Source of the DNA: Photobacterium kishitanii
Lineage (GTDB): Bacteria > Pseudomonadota > Gammaproteobacteria > Enterobacterales > Vibrionaceae
NCBI RefSeq assembly: GCF_003026355.1
Contig: NZ_PYON01000010.1
Coordinates: forward strand, 62,001 to 126,000
Reading direction: 5' to 3'
Length of the DNA: 64,000 bases
Part shown: piece by piece, positions 1 to 9,304 of the stretch
Numbering within the stretch: the first letter of the stretch is position 1
Layout of the letters: each line of letters starts with the position of its first letter
Made by a program: the position numbers and the translations under genes
The notes under the pieces: generated by a model
The model's database searches: none
What the model was told of the DNA's origin: nothing
The model's input: the letters and a program-made list of their open reading frames with translations, nothing else

Positions 1-82
1 ATACGAATTGCAATGCGATATCAACTGGTTATAATTTAAGCAAATCACTTTTTGTTTTCAGCTACCAATAAGAAGCCTGCTC

Positions 83-568
83 ATGGAATATAATACGTCT
101 GAACTTTGTGATATCTATCTCGATCAAGTTGATGTGGTTGAACCTATGTTCAGCTCTTACGGTGGCCGCAGTTCATTTAGCGGTCAAATTACGACTGTGA
201 AGTGTTTTGAAGATAATGGCGTTATTCATGACGTTTTATCTCAAGCAGGCACTGGGCGAGTATTATTAGTTGATGGCGGTGGTTCATTACGCCGCGCTTT
301 AATTGATATCGATTTAGCGCAATTGGCAGTTGAAAACCAATGGGAAGGATTAATCATTTATGGCAGCGTGCGCCATGTTGATGAGCTTGATGAACTCGAT
401 TTAGGCATTCAGGCATTAGCCGCAATTCCTGTTGGTGCAGACCAACAAGTCATTGGTGAAATTGATGTCGCAGTAAACTTTGGTGGGGTAACATTTTTAC
501 CTGAAGATCATATTTATGCTGATAATACTGGTGTGATTTTATCTCCAGAAGCATTAGATCTTGATTAA
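83..568 (+). CDS. rraA: RraA, regulator of RNase E activity
   Basis: Recognised as RraA, a small trimeric protein that binds RNase E and the degradosome and inhibits RNA cleavage, changing mRNA stability globally. The 161-residue length is the family norm, and the N-terminal stretch [20 protein letters not shown] is characteristic. The fold resembles class II aldolase/HMG relatives, but the protein acts by protein-protein contact rather than catalysis. The start is preceded by a purine-rich AAGAAG. It is convergent with zapB across a hairpin. The bases before it (1-82) are the tail of an intergenic region. Identification is secure; regulation cannot be read. Confidence 0.95.
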   Translation: MEYNTSELCDIYLDQVDVVEPMFSSYGGRSSFSGQITTVKCFEDNGVIHDVLSQAGTGRVLLVDGGGSLRRALIDIDLAQLAVENQWEGLIIYGSVRHVDELDELDLGIQALAAIPVGADQQVIGEIDVAVNFGGVTFLPEDHIYADNTGVILSPEALDLD

Positions 569-597
569 TCTATAGCTATATAACCACTCAATAAAAT

Positions 598-643
598 ATC
601 AGCTCGACATAGCGCCCTATTCAAGATGCTATACCGAGCTGAT
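598..643. terminator. Hairpin between convergent rraA and zapB
   Basis: A 9-bp perfect stem (ATCAGCTCG / CGAGCTGAT) encloses a second 5-bp stem (ATAGC / GCTAT). On the minus strand it is followed by ATTTTATT, so it probably ends zapB transcripts better than rraA ones. Confidence 0.55.
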
Positions 644-667
644 AATCATATTAAACTAAAGATGCGC

Positions 668-910
668 TTATTCTACGCTATCCATTTTACCTAGTAGCGT
701 ACGTACGCGATCTTGCCATACGTTATGCTCACCACGTAGTTTTTCGTTATCTTGAACAAGACTCTCACGACCAGAGCGTAGTTCTTGTGCTTCCATAGCT
801 AGGCTATCATTTTTTTCTTTTAGTTCATCAATTTCCATTTGTAGCAAAGAAATTGAATCCACAGCCATTTGAACTTTGGCTTCCAATTTTTCCAACATTT
901 CTAGAGACAT
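668..910 (-). CDS. zapB: ZapB, cell division coiled-coil protein
   Basis: ZapB is a cytoplasmic coiled-coil protein that joins the Z ring through ZapA and links it to the MatP-bound terminus. The product is 80 residues with continuous heptads and no domain outside the coiled coil, as in the family. The frame stays open 8 codons further upstream (to 934), but the family start [14 protein letters not shown] lies at 910 and has a good AGGTGA ribosome site just before it, so the shorter start is chosen. Confident. Confidence 0.92.
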   Translation of the reverse strand: MSLEMLEKLEAKVQMAVDSISLLQMEIDELKEKNDSLAMEAQELRSGRESLVQDNEKLRGEHNVWQDRVRTLLGKMDSVE

Positions 911-1145
911 ATTGTTCACCTGATCTATGCCCATATATTTACCTTAACAATTGAAGGTAATCTCTACGAGCAGGGTTATATATATTTACTTACCCGCTAT
1001 TCTAGCGAGGCAATGACCCGCTGACATCTACATTTCCATTGCATTAGCGCAAATGAATAAAAATCATACAAGTCTGATGTGATTTTTGCAAAGTAAGCTG
1101 ATATCAACCTAATTTAGCAGCTAAAAACAGCTAAATTCAACGACC

Positions 1146-1346
1146 TTAAGCACGATTTATAACGCTTCAATACCTTCAATACTGCGTTCCACATCCAGCC
1201 AGCAATAATGCGATATCTGCGAACTTTCTCAAATTCTATACCACATTACCATGATAATTTAGCGCCGCGATTTTATCTTCCATCGTTGTCACTAAAACCA
1301 ACAGCTCTAGCGCATTATTAATGTCACGATCAATGATCTCACCCTC
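1146..1346 (-). pseudogene. Possible decayed gene remnant
   Basis: On the minus strand, one frame reads a protein-like stretch (with NNALELLVLVTTMEDKIAAL) that stops at a TAG at 1236-1238. A second frame then reads SHYCWLDVERSIEGIEAL and a TAA. Joining them needs a frame change, so this could be the degraded end of a small gene. There is no start codon with a ribosome site, and I do not recognise the family. It may also be chance. Confidence 0.25.
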
Positions 1347-1385
1347 TCAAAATGACAATAAAAAGCCACCAAACGCTCACTTTAG

Positions 1386-1431
1386 AAAATAATAAGCGCT
1401 CGAACGCACATTTCTGAGCCATTATTATTTT
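1386..1431. repeat. Inverted repeat in the glpF leader
   Basis: Perfect 10-bp arms AAAATAATAA (1386-1395) and TTATTATTTT (1422-1431) are separated by 26 bases and end about 80 bases before the glpF start. The arms are very AT-rich, so chance is possible. It could be an operator or a weak leader hairpin. Confidence 0.35.
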
Positions 1432-1511
1432 AAAAAAAAGTAACTCTTGTAAATTATCGAGCATAAAAATAACGAAATACCCTACATCACCCATCAAAAG
1501 GACTGACAATA

Positions 1512-2363
1512 ATGACAAGTTCCAAACCTAATGCGCTCGTCGGAGAATGTTTTGCGGAATTTATCGGTACTGGATTACTGATATTTTTTGGTGTTGGCTG
1601 TGTCGCAGCGATGAAATTAACTGGCGCGGACTTTGGTCAGTGGGAAATAAGTATCATGTGGGGACTTGGTGTTGCCATTGCTATTTATGTCACCGCTGGC
1701 GTTTCTGGTGCCCATTTAAACCCCGCAGTGACCATTGCACTTGCTAGTTTCCATGGTTTTAATAAACGTAAAGTGTTGCCGTATATTATGGCGCAACTAT
1801 TAGGTGCTTTCGCGGCAGCAGCATTAGTTTACGGTTTATACAGCAACCTCTTTCATGATTATGAAACCAGTCATAATATTATTCGTGGCGCAGCTGCTAG
1901 TCTTGATACCGCCTCTATTTTTTCAACTTTTCCTCACCCTTCTTTAAGTTTTGGCGGTGCATTTGCAGTTGAATTCACCATTACAGCAGTCTTAATGTTT
2001 GCCATTTTAGCCATTGGTGATGATAAAAATGGCGCTCCTCGTGGCGCAATGGGTCCATTGTTGATTGGCTTATTAATTGCCGTGATTGGTGGCTCTCTGG
2101 GTCCATTAACTGGTTTTGCGATGAATCCAGCACGTGATTTTGGCCCGAAACTACTGACTTTCTTTGCCGGTTGGGACAGCATTGCCCTGACAGGTGGTAA
2201 AGATATTCCTTACTTTATCGTACCGATTCTCGCGCCAATTTGTGGTGCACTTTTTGGTAGCTGGGCTTACCCTAAATTTGTCGGACTTTACCTGCCTGGC
2301 AACAAATGTACTCTACCTAATAAATGCGAAGGTAATACTGATACACCCAAAGTTGAAGCATAA
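1512..2363 (+). CDS. glpF: GlpF, glycerol uptake facilitator
   Basis: Aquaglyceroporin of the inner membrane that lets glycerol diffuse into the cell. Both pore half-helices carry the NPA motif (residues 70-72 and 205-207); the second is followed by Arg-Asp (NPARD), typical of glycerol-conducting rather than water-only channels. Length 283 and six hydrophobic segments fit the family. AAGGA precedes the start. glpK follows about 100 bases later on the same strand, so the two probably form one operon coupling entry to phosphorylation. The C-terminal tail after about residue 255 is hydrophilic with two Cys and is lineage-variable. Confidence 0.96.
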   Translation: MTSSKPNALVGECFAEFIGTGLLIFFGVGCVAAMKLTGADFGQWEISIMWGLGVAIAIYVTAGVSGAHLNPAVTIALASFHGFNKRKVLPYIMAQLLGAFAAAALVYGLYSNLFHDYETSHNIIRGAAASLDTASIFSTFPHPSLSFGGAFAVEFTITAVLMFAILAIGDDKNGAPRGAMGPLLIGLLIAVIGGSLGPLTGFAMNPARDFGPKLLTFFAGWDSIALTGGKDIPYFIVPILAPICGALFGSWAYPKFVGLYLPGNKCTLPNKCEGNTDTPKVEA

Positions 2364-2461
2364 TATTTTATCCAACAATAAGGTCTAGGGGCCAGTAACT
2401 ACTGCGCCCTTAGCCAATACCTACTCTACATACATATAATAAAGATAACGAGGAACTCATC

Positions 2462-3985
2462 ATGACTACTGAACGAAAATATATTGTCGCGCTAGATCAA
2501 GGAACAACCAGTTCTCGCGCAGTGGTGCTCGATCACAATGCCAATATCGTTTGTTCGTCACAACGCGAATTCACTCAAATCTACCCTAAAGCAGGTTGGG
2601 TTGAGCATGATCCTCTTGAAATTTACGCGACTCAAAGCTCCACCATGGTAGAGGCACTCGCTAAAGCAGGCATTCGTAGTGATCAAGTAGCAGCCATTGG
2701 TATCACTAACCAACGCGAAACCACTATTGTTTGGAATAAAAAAACCGGTAAACCCGTTTATAACGCTATCGTATGGCAGTGTCGCCGTACCGCTGATATG
2801 TGTGAAGAATTAAAACAACAGGGCTTAACTGATTATATTCGTGAAACGACAGGGTTAGTGGTTGACCCGTATTTCTCTGGTACCAAAGTTAAATGGATCC
2901 TTGATAACGTTGAAGGGGCTCGTGAGCAAGCTGAGGCGGGTGAATTATTATTTGGCACTGTTGATACTTGGTTAATTTGGAAAATGACCCAAGGCCGTGT
3001 TTTTGTTACCGATTACACCAATGCCTCTCGCACCATGTTATTTAATATCAACAGCTTACAATGGGATGAGAAATTACTCGCCGCCCTTAATATCCCCCTA
3101 TCAATGATGCCAGAAGTCAAAGCTTCATCGGAAGTGTATGGCCAAACTAACATCGGTGGTAAAGGTGGTACTCGAATCCCAATTGCAGGTATTGCTGGCG
3201 ACCAACAAGCGGCCTTATTTGGCCAAATGTGTGTCTCGGCAGGACAAGCTAAAAATACTTATGGTACTGGCTGTTTCTTACTAATGAACACCGGTAAAGA
3301 AAAAGTCACCTCGCATAACGGTCTATTAACTACCCTCGCTTGTGGTCCTAAAGGCGATGTCGCCTACGCGCTTGAGGGGGCGGTATTTATGGGCGGAGCG
3401 TCAATTCAATGGCTGCGCGATGAGGTTAAATTACTCAGTGATGCCAACGATTCAGAATACTTCGCAGAGAAAGTTGGTAGTGCTAACGGCGTTTATGTCG
3501 TTCCAGCCTTTACGGGTTTAGGTGCACCTTATTGGGACCCATATGCACGTGGAGCGATTGTGGGTTTAACCCGTGGCGTTAACTCTAATCACATTATTCG
3601 TGCCACCCTTGAGAGTGTCGCTTACCAAACCCGTGATGTACTGGATGCAATGCAAGCTGACTCTGGCATTAAACTCGATATATTACGTGTTGATGGTGGT
3701 GCCGTTGCTAATAACTTCTTAATGCAATTCCAAGCCGATATTTTAGCAACTGAAGTTCATCGCCCAGTCGTTACTGAAGTTACCGCACTTGGCGCCGCTT
3801 ACTTAGCCGGTCTCGCGATTGGTTTTTGGGACAGTATTGATGAGCTCAAACATAAATCACAATTAGATCGTAGTTTCCTCCCTTGTAGCGACGACAAGAA
3901 ACGTAATCGTCGTTACCGTGGTTGGCAACGTGCCGTTGAGTGTGCCAAAGGTTGGGCATTTGACGAAGAAGATGACGACGAGTAA
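2462..3985 (+). CDS. glpK: GlpK, glycerol kinase
   Basis: FGGY-family sugar kinase converting glycerol and ATP to sn-glycerol 3-phosphate, trapping glycerol that enters by GlpF. The N-terminal phosphate loop [13 protein letters not shown], the internal [10 protein letters not shown] and the C-terminal [16 protein letters not shown] stretch are diagnostic. Its 507 residues are close to the usual 500. The protein ends in a strongly acidic tail (FDEEDDDE), longer than common for the family. The ribosome site GAGG precedes the ATG. A strong terminator follows, so glpX is not simply the third operon gene as it is in Escherichia coli. Confidence 0.97.
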   Translation: MTTERKYIVALDQGTTSSRAVVLDHNANIVCSSQREFTQIYPKAGWVEHDPLEIYATQSSTMVEALAKAGIRSDQVAAIGITNQRETTIVWNKKTGKPVYNAIVWQCRRTADMCEELKQQGLTDYIRETTGLVVDPYFSGTKVKWILDNVEGAREQAEAGELLFGTVDTWLIWKMTQGRVFVTDYTNASRTMLFNINSLQWDEKLLAALNIPLSMMPEVKASSEVYGQTNIGGKGGTRIPIAGIAGDQQAALFGQMCVSAGQAKNTYGTGCFLLMNTGKEKVTSHNGLLTTLACGPKGDVAYALEGAVFMGGASIQWLRDEVKLLSDANDSEYFAEKVGSANGVYVVPAFTGLGAPYWDPYARGAIVGLTRGVNSNHIIRATLESVAYQTRDVLDAMQADSGIKLDILRVDGGAVANNFLMQFQADILATEVHRPVVTEVTALGAAYLAGLAIGFWDSIDELKHKSQLDRSFLPCSDDKKRNRRYRGWQRAVECAKGWAFDEEDDDE

Positions 3986-4005
3986 TAGTATTTAATTCCA
4001 TTGCA

Positions 4006-4031
4006 GGCCTGCTCGTTATAGCAGGCCTTTT
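4006..4031 (+). terminator. glpK terminator
   Basis: Stem GGCCTGCT / AGCAGGCC with a short loop, then TTTTT: a standard intrinsic terminator 20 bases after the glpK stop. Confidence 0.9.
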
Positions 4032-4189
4032 TATTTACTCTCAACATATAATGCTGATTCTGTTGCGTTAGATCATCAACCGCCAACGTTGACAATCTAA
4101 TTTCCCACCGTGTTGATAACTCAATTATGCTAGAATTTACACTAAATTTTTAAACCCTTGCACCACCAATTTCTATATCTGGAGTTATC

Positions 4190-5197
4190 ATGAAAGGCGA
4201 TTTAGCAATAGCATTTGCTCGTGTTACCGAAGGCGCAGCCCTTGCTGGCCATAAATGGTTAGGCCGTGGCGATAAAATGGCGGCTGACAATGCTGCGGTA
4301 GAAGTAATGCGAACCCTACTCAACCACACCAATATTAATGGTGAGATTGTTATTGGTGAAGGTGAAATCGACGAAGCTCCAATGCTTTATATTGGTGAGC
4401 ACGTTGGCTGTGGTGGCTGTGCAGTTGATATCGCTGTCGATCCAATTGAAGGTACCCGCATGACGGCAATGGGACAAAATAATGCCCTCGCCGTACTCGC
4501 TGCAGGCGAAAAAGGTAGCCTGTTAAAAGCACCAGATATGTACATGGAAAAACTGGTTGTAGGCCCGCAAGCCAAAGGGGTTATCGATCTTGATAAGCCA
4601 TTAGCAGATAACTTTGCCGCCATTGCTAAAGCACTTAATAAGCCACTGAGTGAACTCGTCGTAACTATTCTTGCTAAGCCTCGCCATGATCAATTAATCA
4701 CTGAAATGCACGCGATGGGAGTACGAGTCTTTGCTTTCCCTGATGGTGATGTCGCAGCGTCAATTCTCACTTGTATGCCAGAGAGCGATGTTGATGTCAT
4801 GTATTGCATTGGTGGCGCACCAGAAGGCGTGGTTTCTGCTGCCGCTATCCGCGCATTAGGTGGTGACATGCAAGGTCGTTTACTGCCACGTCACCATGTA
4901 AAAGGTGATACTGAAGAAAATCGCCGTTTAGGTGAAATGGAAATCCGTCGTTGTGCTGAAATGGGGATTGAACCTAACAAATTACTTCGTCTTGAAGATA
5001 TGGCTCATAGTGATGATGTTATTTTTGCAGGTACCGGTATCACTAAAGGTGATTTAGTTGAAGGCATTCAACGCCAAGGTAATATTGCGACCACTGAAAC
5101 TCTGCTGATTAGTGGTCAATGCGGCACAATGCGTCGTATCAAATCCAGCTACGACTTAACCCGTCAGGATGATGCCGTTAAGCAACATACGTTATAA
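4190..5197 (+). CDS. glpX: GlpX, class II fructose-1,6-bisphosphatase
   Basis: Manganese-dependent FBPase of the GlpX class, hydrolysing fructose 1,6-bisphosphate to fructose 6-phosphate in gluconeogenesis from glycerol. The metal-site stretches GEGEIDEAPMLYIGE (about residues 54-68) and DPIEGTRMT (about 84-92) and the 335-residue length fit the class. It lies 200 bases after glpK beyond a terminator and has its own leader, so it is probably a separate unit. With tpiA, pfkA and gpmI nearby, the left third of the window is rich in central sugar-phosphate enzymes. Confidence 0.95.
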   Translation: MKGDLAIAFARVTEGAALAGHKWLGRGDKMAADNAAVEVMRTLLNHTNINGEIVIGEGEIDEAPMLYIGEHVGCGGCAVDIAVDPIEGTRMTAMGQNNALAVLAAGEKGSLLKAPDMYMEKLVVGPQAKGVIDLDKPLADNFAAIAKALNKPLSELVVTILAKPRHDQLITEMHAMGVRVFAFPDGDVAASILTCMPESDVDVMYCIGGAPEGVVSAAAIRALGGDMQGRLLPRHHVKGDTEENRRLGEMEIRRCAEMGIEPNKLLRLEDMAHSDDVIFAGTGITKGDLVEGIQRQGNIATTETLLISGQCGTMRRIKSSYDLTRQDDAVKQHTL

Positions 5198-5218
5198 CGC
5201 TTCCAACGTTACGCATAG

Positions 5219-5243
5219 AAAATGCACTGCGGTGCATTTTTTA
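5219..5243 (+). terminator. glpX terminator
   Basis: Stem AATGCAC / GTGCATT with a TGCG loop, flanked by A and T runs, soon after the glpX stop. Confidence 0.85.
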
Positions 5244-5403
5244 TGCCTACTACCCACTGATTTAGCCCTACTTTAGTAACCACTGTTATTCCATTCTTAA
5301 ACCTTAGAAGTCCTATTTTTAACTCATTATTATATTGTAAAGATATTGCTTTATTTAATAAGCTGATCCCATAATATAATAAGAGCAGCAATGATGACTG
5401 ATT

Positions 5404-6021
5404 ATGAAAACTATTGAAAAAATTCTCTATCACATCAAATGTGATGGCCCTGTTACCGCTAAAGTGTTAGCCGACAAATTCCAATTAACCACCATGGGGG
5501 TTCGTCAACATTTACAAGCGATGGAAGAACAAGGGTTAGTCGATTCTTATGATGTAAAAGTCAAAGTTGGACGCCCAACGCGCCATTGGCAGCTAACATC
5601 TCAAGGCCACCACCGTTTTAGTGATCACCATAGCGAACTTGCGGTACAAACACTCGATGCGGTAAATGATTTATTTGGTCAGCAAGGGTTACAAGCAATC
5701 ATCGCTAAACGTGAACAACAGACTTTACATCACTATCAGGCCGCTATCGCTGATTGCCATGATTTAAAAAGTAAGCTGGTCACCCTGACAGAGCTACGCC
5801 AGCATGATGGCTATATGGCTGAACTTATTTGTGATGATAATGGCTTTTTATTAATTGAAAATCATTGCCCTATTTGTCTTGCCGCTAGCCACTGTCCATC
5901 TCTTTGTCAGTCTGAGCTGGCTATTTTTCAACAATTATTAGGCAACAGCACACTCATCCAACGTCAAGAGCATATCATTACAGGTCAAAGACGCTGTGCT
6001 TATCGAATAACATCCAAATAA
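5404..6021 (+). CDS. Winged-helix regulator with Fe-S type Cys cluster
   Basis: Transcription factor of the DeoR/SufR-like group. Residues 1-75 form a winged helix (KVLADKFQLTTMGVRQHLQAM is the recognition region). The C-terminal part has the Cys pattern HCPICLAASHCPSLCQ (about residues 157-172) plus a late Cys in RRCAYRI, the arrangement seen in regulators proposed to bind an iron-sulfur cluster. It ends 13 bases before fpr on the same strand, so it likely senses Fe-S or redox state and may control itself and fpr. That target is an inference. The true metal ligand set is unproven. Confidence 0.8.
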   Translation: MKTIEKILYHIKCDGPVTAKVLADKFQLTTMGVRQHLQAMEEQGLVDSYDVKVKVGRPTRHWQLTSQGHHRFSDHHSELAVQTLDAVNDLFGQQGLQAIIAKREQQTLHHYQAAIADCHDLKSKLVTLTELRQHDGYMAELICDDNGFLLIENHCPICLAASHCPSLCQSELAIFQQLLGNSTLIQRQEHIITGQRRCAYRITSK

Positions 6022-6034
6022 CGAGGAGGCCACT

Positions 6035-6778
6035 ATGGCTGATTGGATCCCTGCACAAGTTATTGCGAACCGTCACTGGAACCAAGATTTATTCAGTTTA
6101 TCGCTACGCGCGAACATTGAACCGTTTAAAGCGGGGCAATTTACTAAACTTGGCATAATGATTGGTGATAACTTGATCCAACGCGCCTACTCGTTTGTTA
6201 ATCCGCCCCAACAAGCTGATATCGAGATTTATGCCACTCGCGTCGCTGATGGTTTGCTATCACCACGGCTACATGCCTTACAAGCTGGTGACACCGTCCA
6301 AATATCAGCTCGAGCTAGCGGTTTTTTCACCCTTGAAGAGATTGCCAATAGTCAACATTTATGGCTATTTGCAACGGGTACTGCCATTGGGCCGTATCTG
6401 TCTATTTTAGGCCAGAAAGAAGTCTGGCATAAATATCGCAAAATTATTCTCATTCATGCGGTGCGCTATGCAGCAGATCTGAGTTACCAAGCTGAAATCA
6501 GTGCCCTCAAGCAACAATATGGTGATCAATTAATTGTGCAGCCATTTGTTAGTCGTGAACCAGCGCCATTATGTTTAACGGGCCGTATTCCACAAGCAAT
6601 TGCTGATGGCCTCTTAGAGCGCCATGTCGGCTTATATCTCAGCGCTGAACACAGCCAAGTTATGCTATGCGGTAATCCGCAAATGGTGCGTGACACTAAA
6701 GCGGTTCTAGAAGCAAAAGGATTAACCAAAAACCTCCGTCGAACACCGGGGCAAATTACCATGGAGCATTATTGGTAA
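6035..6778 (+). CDS. fpr: Fpr, ferredoxin/flavodoxin-NADP reductase
   Basis: FAD flavoenzyme that moves electrons between NADPH and ferredoxin or flavodoxin in the cytoplasm, feeding Fe-S assembly and radical enzymes. Visible motifs are the FAD-binding RAYSFVNPP (about residues 50-58), the NADP-binding ATGTAIGPYLSIL (about 111-123), and the C-terminal EHYW that stacks on the flavin in bacterial subclass enzymes. Length 247 is typical. A strong ribosome site, AACGAGGAGG, lies in the 13-base gap after the regulator gene, supporting co-transcription. Confidence 0.94.
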   Translation: MADWIPAQVIANRHWNQDLFSLSLRANIEPFKAGQFTKLGIMIGDNLIQRAYSFVNPPQQADIEIYATRVADGLLSPRLHALQAGDTVQISARASGFFTLEEIANSQHLWLFATGTAIGPYLSILGQKEVWHKYRKIILIHAVRYAADLSYQAEISALKQQYGDQLIVQPFVSREPAPLCLTGRIPQAIADGLLERHVGLYLSAEHSQVMLCGNPQMVRDTKAVLEAKGLTKNLRRTPGQITMEHYW

Positions 6779-6808
6779 TTTAACTGCCCTATAATAAAGC
6801 GTGTAACT

Positions 6809-6828
6809 GAGCCTGACTCATCAGGCTC
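6809..6828 (+). terminator. Hairpin after fpr
   Basis: Perfect 8-bp stem GAGCCTGA / TCAGGCTC with a CTCA loop, 30 bases after fpr. The T run is missing (ATTCTCAG follows), so it may be a weak terminator or an mRNA end stabiliser. Confidence 0.5.
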
Positions 6829-6910
6829 ATTCTCAGCAGCGATACTTACGCTACCTTTCACCATCGACTATCGTTATAGATTAAGGATCTGAGTAAGGGA
6901 GAACGAGCGA

Positions 6911-7207
6911 ATGCAATCACTGCCTAATTTTGACCAACTGGTGCACCTCGCAGCGACAGATCCACAACAGTTCACATTATTACGCCAGCGGCTAATTGAA
7001 CAAACCATCAATCAAGCCAGCCCCGCGATGCAACCGCGATTACGAGCTCAACAAAGTCATATAGATCGAGTCATTAGCCACGCAAAAAACCCCCTCCATA
7101 CCAACATTCTGTTACAACAAGAGTTACTACGTCAATTACAGCGTTTCAGCCAAGTACTCCAATCACAATCACCGCAACAACAGGCAAAAATACTGCCATT
7201 AAAATGA
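6911..7207 (+). CDS. DUF3135 family protein
   Basis: A 98-residue, Gln-rich, helical cytoplasmic protein. The opening MQSLPNFDQLVHLAATDPQQ and the middle region match what I know as the DUF3135 family, common in vibrios and relatives and of unknown function. No signal peptide or membrane segment is present. It stands alone between fpr and tpiA, with GGGAGAACGAGCG before the start as ribosome site. No catalytic motif is visible. Confidence 0.8.
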   Translation: MQSLPNFDQLVHLAATDPQQFTLLRQRLIEQTINQASPAMQPRLRAQQSHIDRVISHAKNPLHTNILLQQELLRQLQRFSQVLQSQSPQQQAKILPLK

Positions 7208-7219
7208 TAAAATCATGAG

Positions 7220-7236
7220 TCACCCAAGGCGGGTGA
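7220..7236 (+). terminator. Short hairpin after the DUF3135 gene
   Basis: Stem TCACCC / GGGTGA with an AAGGC loop. No T run follows, so terminator activity is uncertain. Confidence 0.35.
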
Positions 7237-7260
7237 TCCAGCCAAAACGTTACAAAAAAG

Positions 7261-7323
7261 CGACAAAAAAACGAATATATTGCAATATTCTTCTATTTGT
7301 AGTTCACTTTTTGTCTCGAAAAG
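7261..7323 (+). promoter_or_regulatory. Nested inverted repeats upstream of tpiA
   Basis: The tpiA upstream region contains GAATAT (7273-7278) / ATATTC (7285-7290), and outside it CGACAAAAA and TTTTTGTCTCG, which are near-complementary. This could be a structured leader or an operator. No known regulator consensus fits well enough to name. Confidence 0.3.
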
Positions 7324-7429
7324 GGTACAACCGAGCACATTAATGATTTTGGACAGTAAAAATTCAGTTACGGCTGGTATATTTTTACGCAGTTAAGTTA
7401 ATTACATCATTTAAATTTGGAGAAAAGCT

Positions 7430-8200
7430 ATGCGCCATCCTGTGGTTATGGGTAACTGGAAGCTAAACGGTAGCAAGGAAATGGTCTCTGGCCTGATTAA
7501 AGGTCTTGATGCTGCACTTAACGGTGTTGAAGGTGTTGATGTTGCAATCGCACCACCTGTAATGTTCTTAGATCTAGCACAGCAGCTATTAAGCAAAGCT
7601 GATAGCAAAATCATTCTTGGTGCTCAAAACGTTGATCTACACAACAGCGGTGCATTCACTGGTGATATCTCACCAGAAATGCTAAAAGAATTCGGCGCAA
7701 GCCACATCATCATCGGTCACTCAGAGCGTCGTGAATACCACCACGAGTCTGATGCGTTCGTTGCTGAGAAATTCGCATTCCTAAAAGAAAACGGCCTAAC
7801 TCCTGTACTATGTATTGGTGAGTCAGAAGCACAAAACGAAGCTGGTGAAACAGTAGCAGTTTGTGCTCGTCAACTTGACGCAGTTATCAACACTCAAGGT
7901 GTTGAAGCGCTAAACGGTGCAATCATCGCTTACGAACCAATCTGGGCTATCGGTACTGGTAAAGCAGCAACAGCTGATGATGCACAACGCATCCACGCAG
8001 CAATCCGCGCACACATTGCCGCTAAGAGCGAAGATGTTGCGAAGAACGTTGTTATCCAGTACGGCGGTTCTGTTAAGCCTGAAAATGCTGCGGCATACTT
8101 TGCACAACCAGACATCGATGGTGCGCTAGTTGGTGGTGCAGCACTTGACGCTGAAAGCTTTGCAGCAATCGCAAAAGCAGCGGCTGAAGCAAAAAAATAA
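7430..8200 (+). CDS. tpiA: TpiA, triosephosphate isomerase
   Basis: Interconverts dihydroxyacetone phosphate and glyceraldehyde 3-phosphate in glycolysis and gluconeogenesis; a soluble TIM-barrel dimer. The catalytic set is visible: Lys in GNWKLNG (residues 8-14), His in IGHSERRE (about 94-101), Glu in [11 protein letters not shown] (about 166-176), and the phosphate-binding GGSVKP near residue 212. Length 256 is normal. GGAGAAAAGCT is the ribosome site. Codon use looks like that of a highly expressed gene. Confidence 0.97.
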   Translation: MRHPVVMGNWKLNGSKEMVSGLIKGLDAALNGVEGVDVAIAPPVMFLDLAQQLLSKADSKIILGAQNVDLHNSGAFTGDISPEMLKEFGASHIIIGHSERREYHHESDAFVAEKFAFLKENGLTPVLCIGESEAQNEAGETVAVCARQLDAVINTQGVEALNGAIIAYEPIWAIGTGKAATADDAQRIHAAIRAHIAAKSEDVAKNVVIQYGGSVKPENAAAYFAQPDIDGALVGGAALDAESFAAIAKAAAEAKK

Positions 8201-8224
8201 TCTCTCTTCATGATTGATTAGATC

Positions 8225-8250
8225 AAGGCTACCTACGGGTGGCCTTTTTA
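8225..8250 (+). terminator. tpiA terminator
   Basis: Stem AAGGCTACC / GGTGGCCTT (one G-T pair) with a TACG tetraloop, then TTTTATT. Confidence 0.85.
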
Positions 8251-8283
8251 TTAACGCTAATCACAGCTTCAATAAAAAGTCAT

Positions 8284-8314
8284 AAAAAAAGGCCGATATC
8301 AATATCGACCTTAG
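8284..8314 (-). terminator. pfkA terminator
   Basis: Read on the minus strand: AAGGTCGATAT, a TG turn, ATATCGGCCTT, then a run of seven T. It lies just past the pfkA stop. Confidence 0.85.
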
Positions 8315-8341
8315 TGATTTCAGTAGCTTAATAACGTAATT

Positions 8342-9304
8342 TTAGAACAGCTTTTCAGCCAATTCGTATAAATCGTTACGTACTGGACGACGCATATTTT
8401 CAATCGCATCAATAATATCGTGATGAACCAGTTTTTCACACTGAATACCAACACAACGACCGCCTTCACCTTGCTGTAACAGCTCAACGGCATAAGCACC
8501 CATACGTGATGCTAATACACGGTCAAACGCTGTTGGCTGACCGCCACGTTGGATATGACCTAATACGGTAGCACGTGTTTCACGACCCGTTTCAGCTTCA
8601 ATGAATTTAGCCAGCGCGTTAACATCTGTCATTAACTCAGTGATCGCGATAATAGCGTGCTTCTTACCTTTAGCGATACCTTCATTGATGTGAGTGATCA
8701 ACTTATCTTTATCAAGACCCGTTTCAGGTGTAATGATGTACTCACAACCGCCAGCAATCGCTGACATTAGGGTTAGATCACCACAATGGCGACCCATAAC
8801 TTCAACAATCGAAATACGCTGGTGAGAAGATGACGTATCACGCAAACGGTCAATAGCATCAATAACGGTATTCATTGCCGTCATGTAACCGATTGTGTAA
8901 TCAGTACCCGCAACATCGTTATCAATTGTTCCTGGAATACCAATACAAGGGTAACCCATTTCAGTTAACTTCTTCGCGCCCATGTATGAGCCATCGCCAC
9001 CGATAACAACTAATGCATCAATACCGTGCAACTTTAGGTTCTCAATCGCTTTTTCACGAACTTCTACTTCACGGAATTCAGGAAAACGTGCTGAACCTAA
9101 AAATGTACCGCCTTTGTTAATCACATCGGAGACACTTTGACGATCAAGCTGTTTAATACAGTTGTTATATAGACCTTGGTAGCCATCATAAATACCGTAA
9201 ACTTCTAGACCTTCTGTCAACGCTGCACGAACTACGCCGCGAACCGCTGCATTCATACCAGGTGCGTCACCACCACTGGTCAAAACACCAATCTTCTTAA
9301 TCAT
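8342..9304 (-). CDS. pfkA: PfkA, ATP-dependent 6-phosphofructokinase
   Basis: Phosphorylates fructose 6-phosphate to the 1,6-bisphosphate, the committed step of glycolysis and the opposite of GlpX. Motifs: [11 protein letters not shown] (residues 9-19), GGDGSYMGA (about 102-110), catalytic PGTIDND (about 124-130) and MGRHCGDL (about 169-176). The 320-residue length is the bacterial norm for the allosteric tetramer. AGAGGGTAACC precedes the ATG. The leader carries a GC-rich hairpin (9351-9375) described separately. Confidence 0.97.
   Translation of the reverse strand: MIKKIGVLTSGGDAPGMNAAVRGVVRAALTEGLEVYGIYDGYQGLYNNCIKQLDRQSVSDVINKGGTFLGSARFPEFREVEVREKAIENLKLHGIDALVVIGGDGSYMGAKKLTEMGYPCIGIPGTIDNDVAGTDYTIGYMTAMNTVIDAIDRLRDTSSSHQRISIVEVMGRHCGDLTLMSAIAGGCEYIITPETGLDKDKLITHINEGIAKGKKHAIIAITELMTDVNALAKFIEAETGRETRATVLGHIQRGGQPTAFDRVLASRMGAYAVELLQQGEGGRCVGIQCEKLVHHDIIDAIENMRRPVRNDLYELAEKLF

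Larger units (their letters stand above)
911..1511. other. zapB-glpF intergenic region
   Basis: About 600 bases without an intact gene. It should hold the divergent zapB and glpF promoters. On the minus strand between about 1150 and 1345 there are protein-like fragments in two frames, described separately as a possible gene remnant. A 10-bp inverted repeat (1386-1431) lies in the glpF leader. No convincing GlpR operator or CRP site could be read. Confidence 0.5.

Noticed and set aside
1391-1412. Possible GlpR operator before glpF
   Set aside because: GCGCTCGAACGCACATT resembles half of the Escherichia coli GlpR site, but the spacer is two bases short and the left half is poor.
4150-4623. Several 60-80-codon frames opposite glpX
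   Set aside because: They overlap a conserved gene, have no ribosome sites, and show no recognisable sequence.
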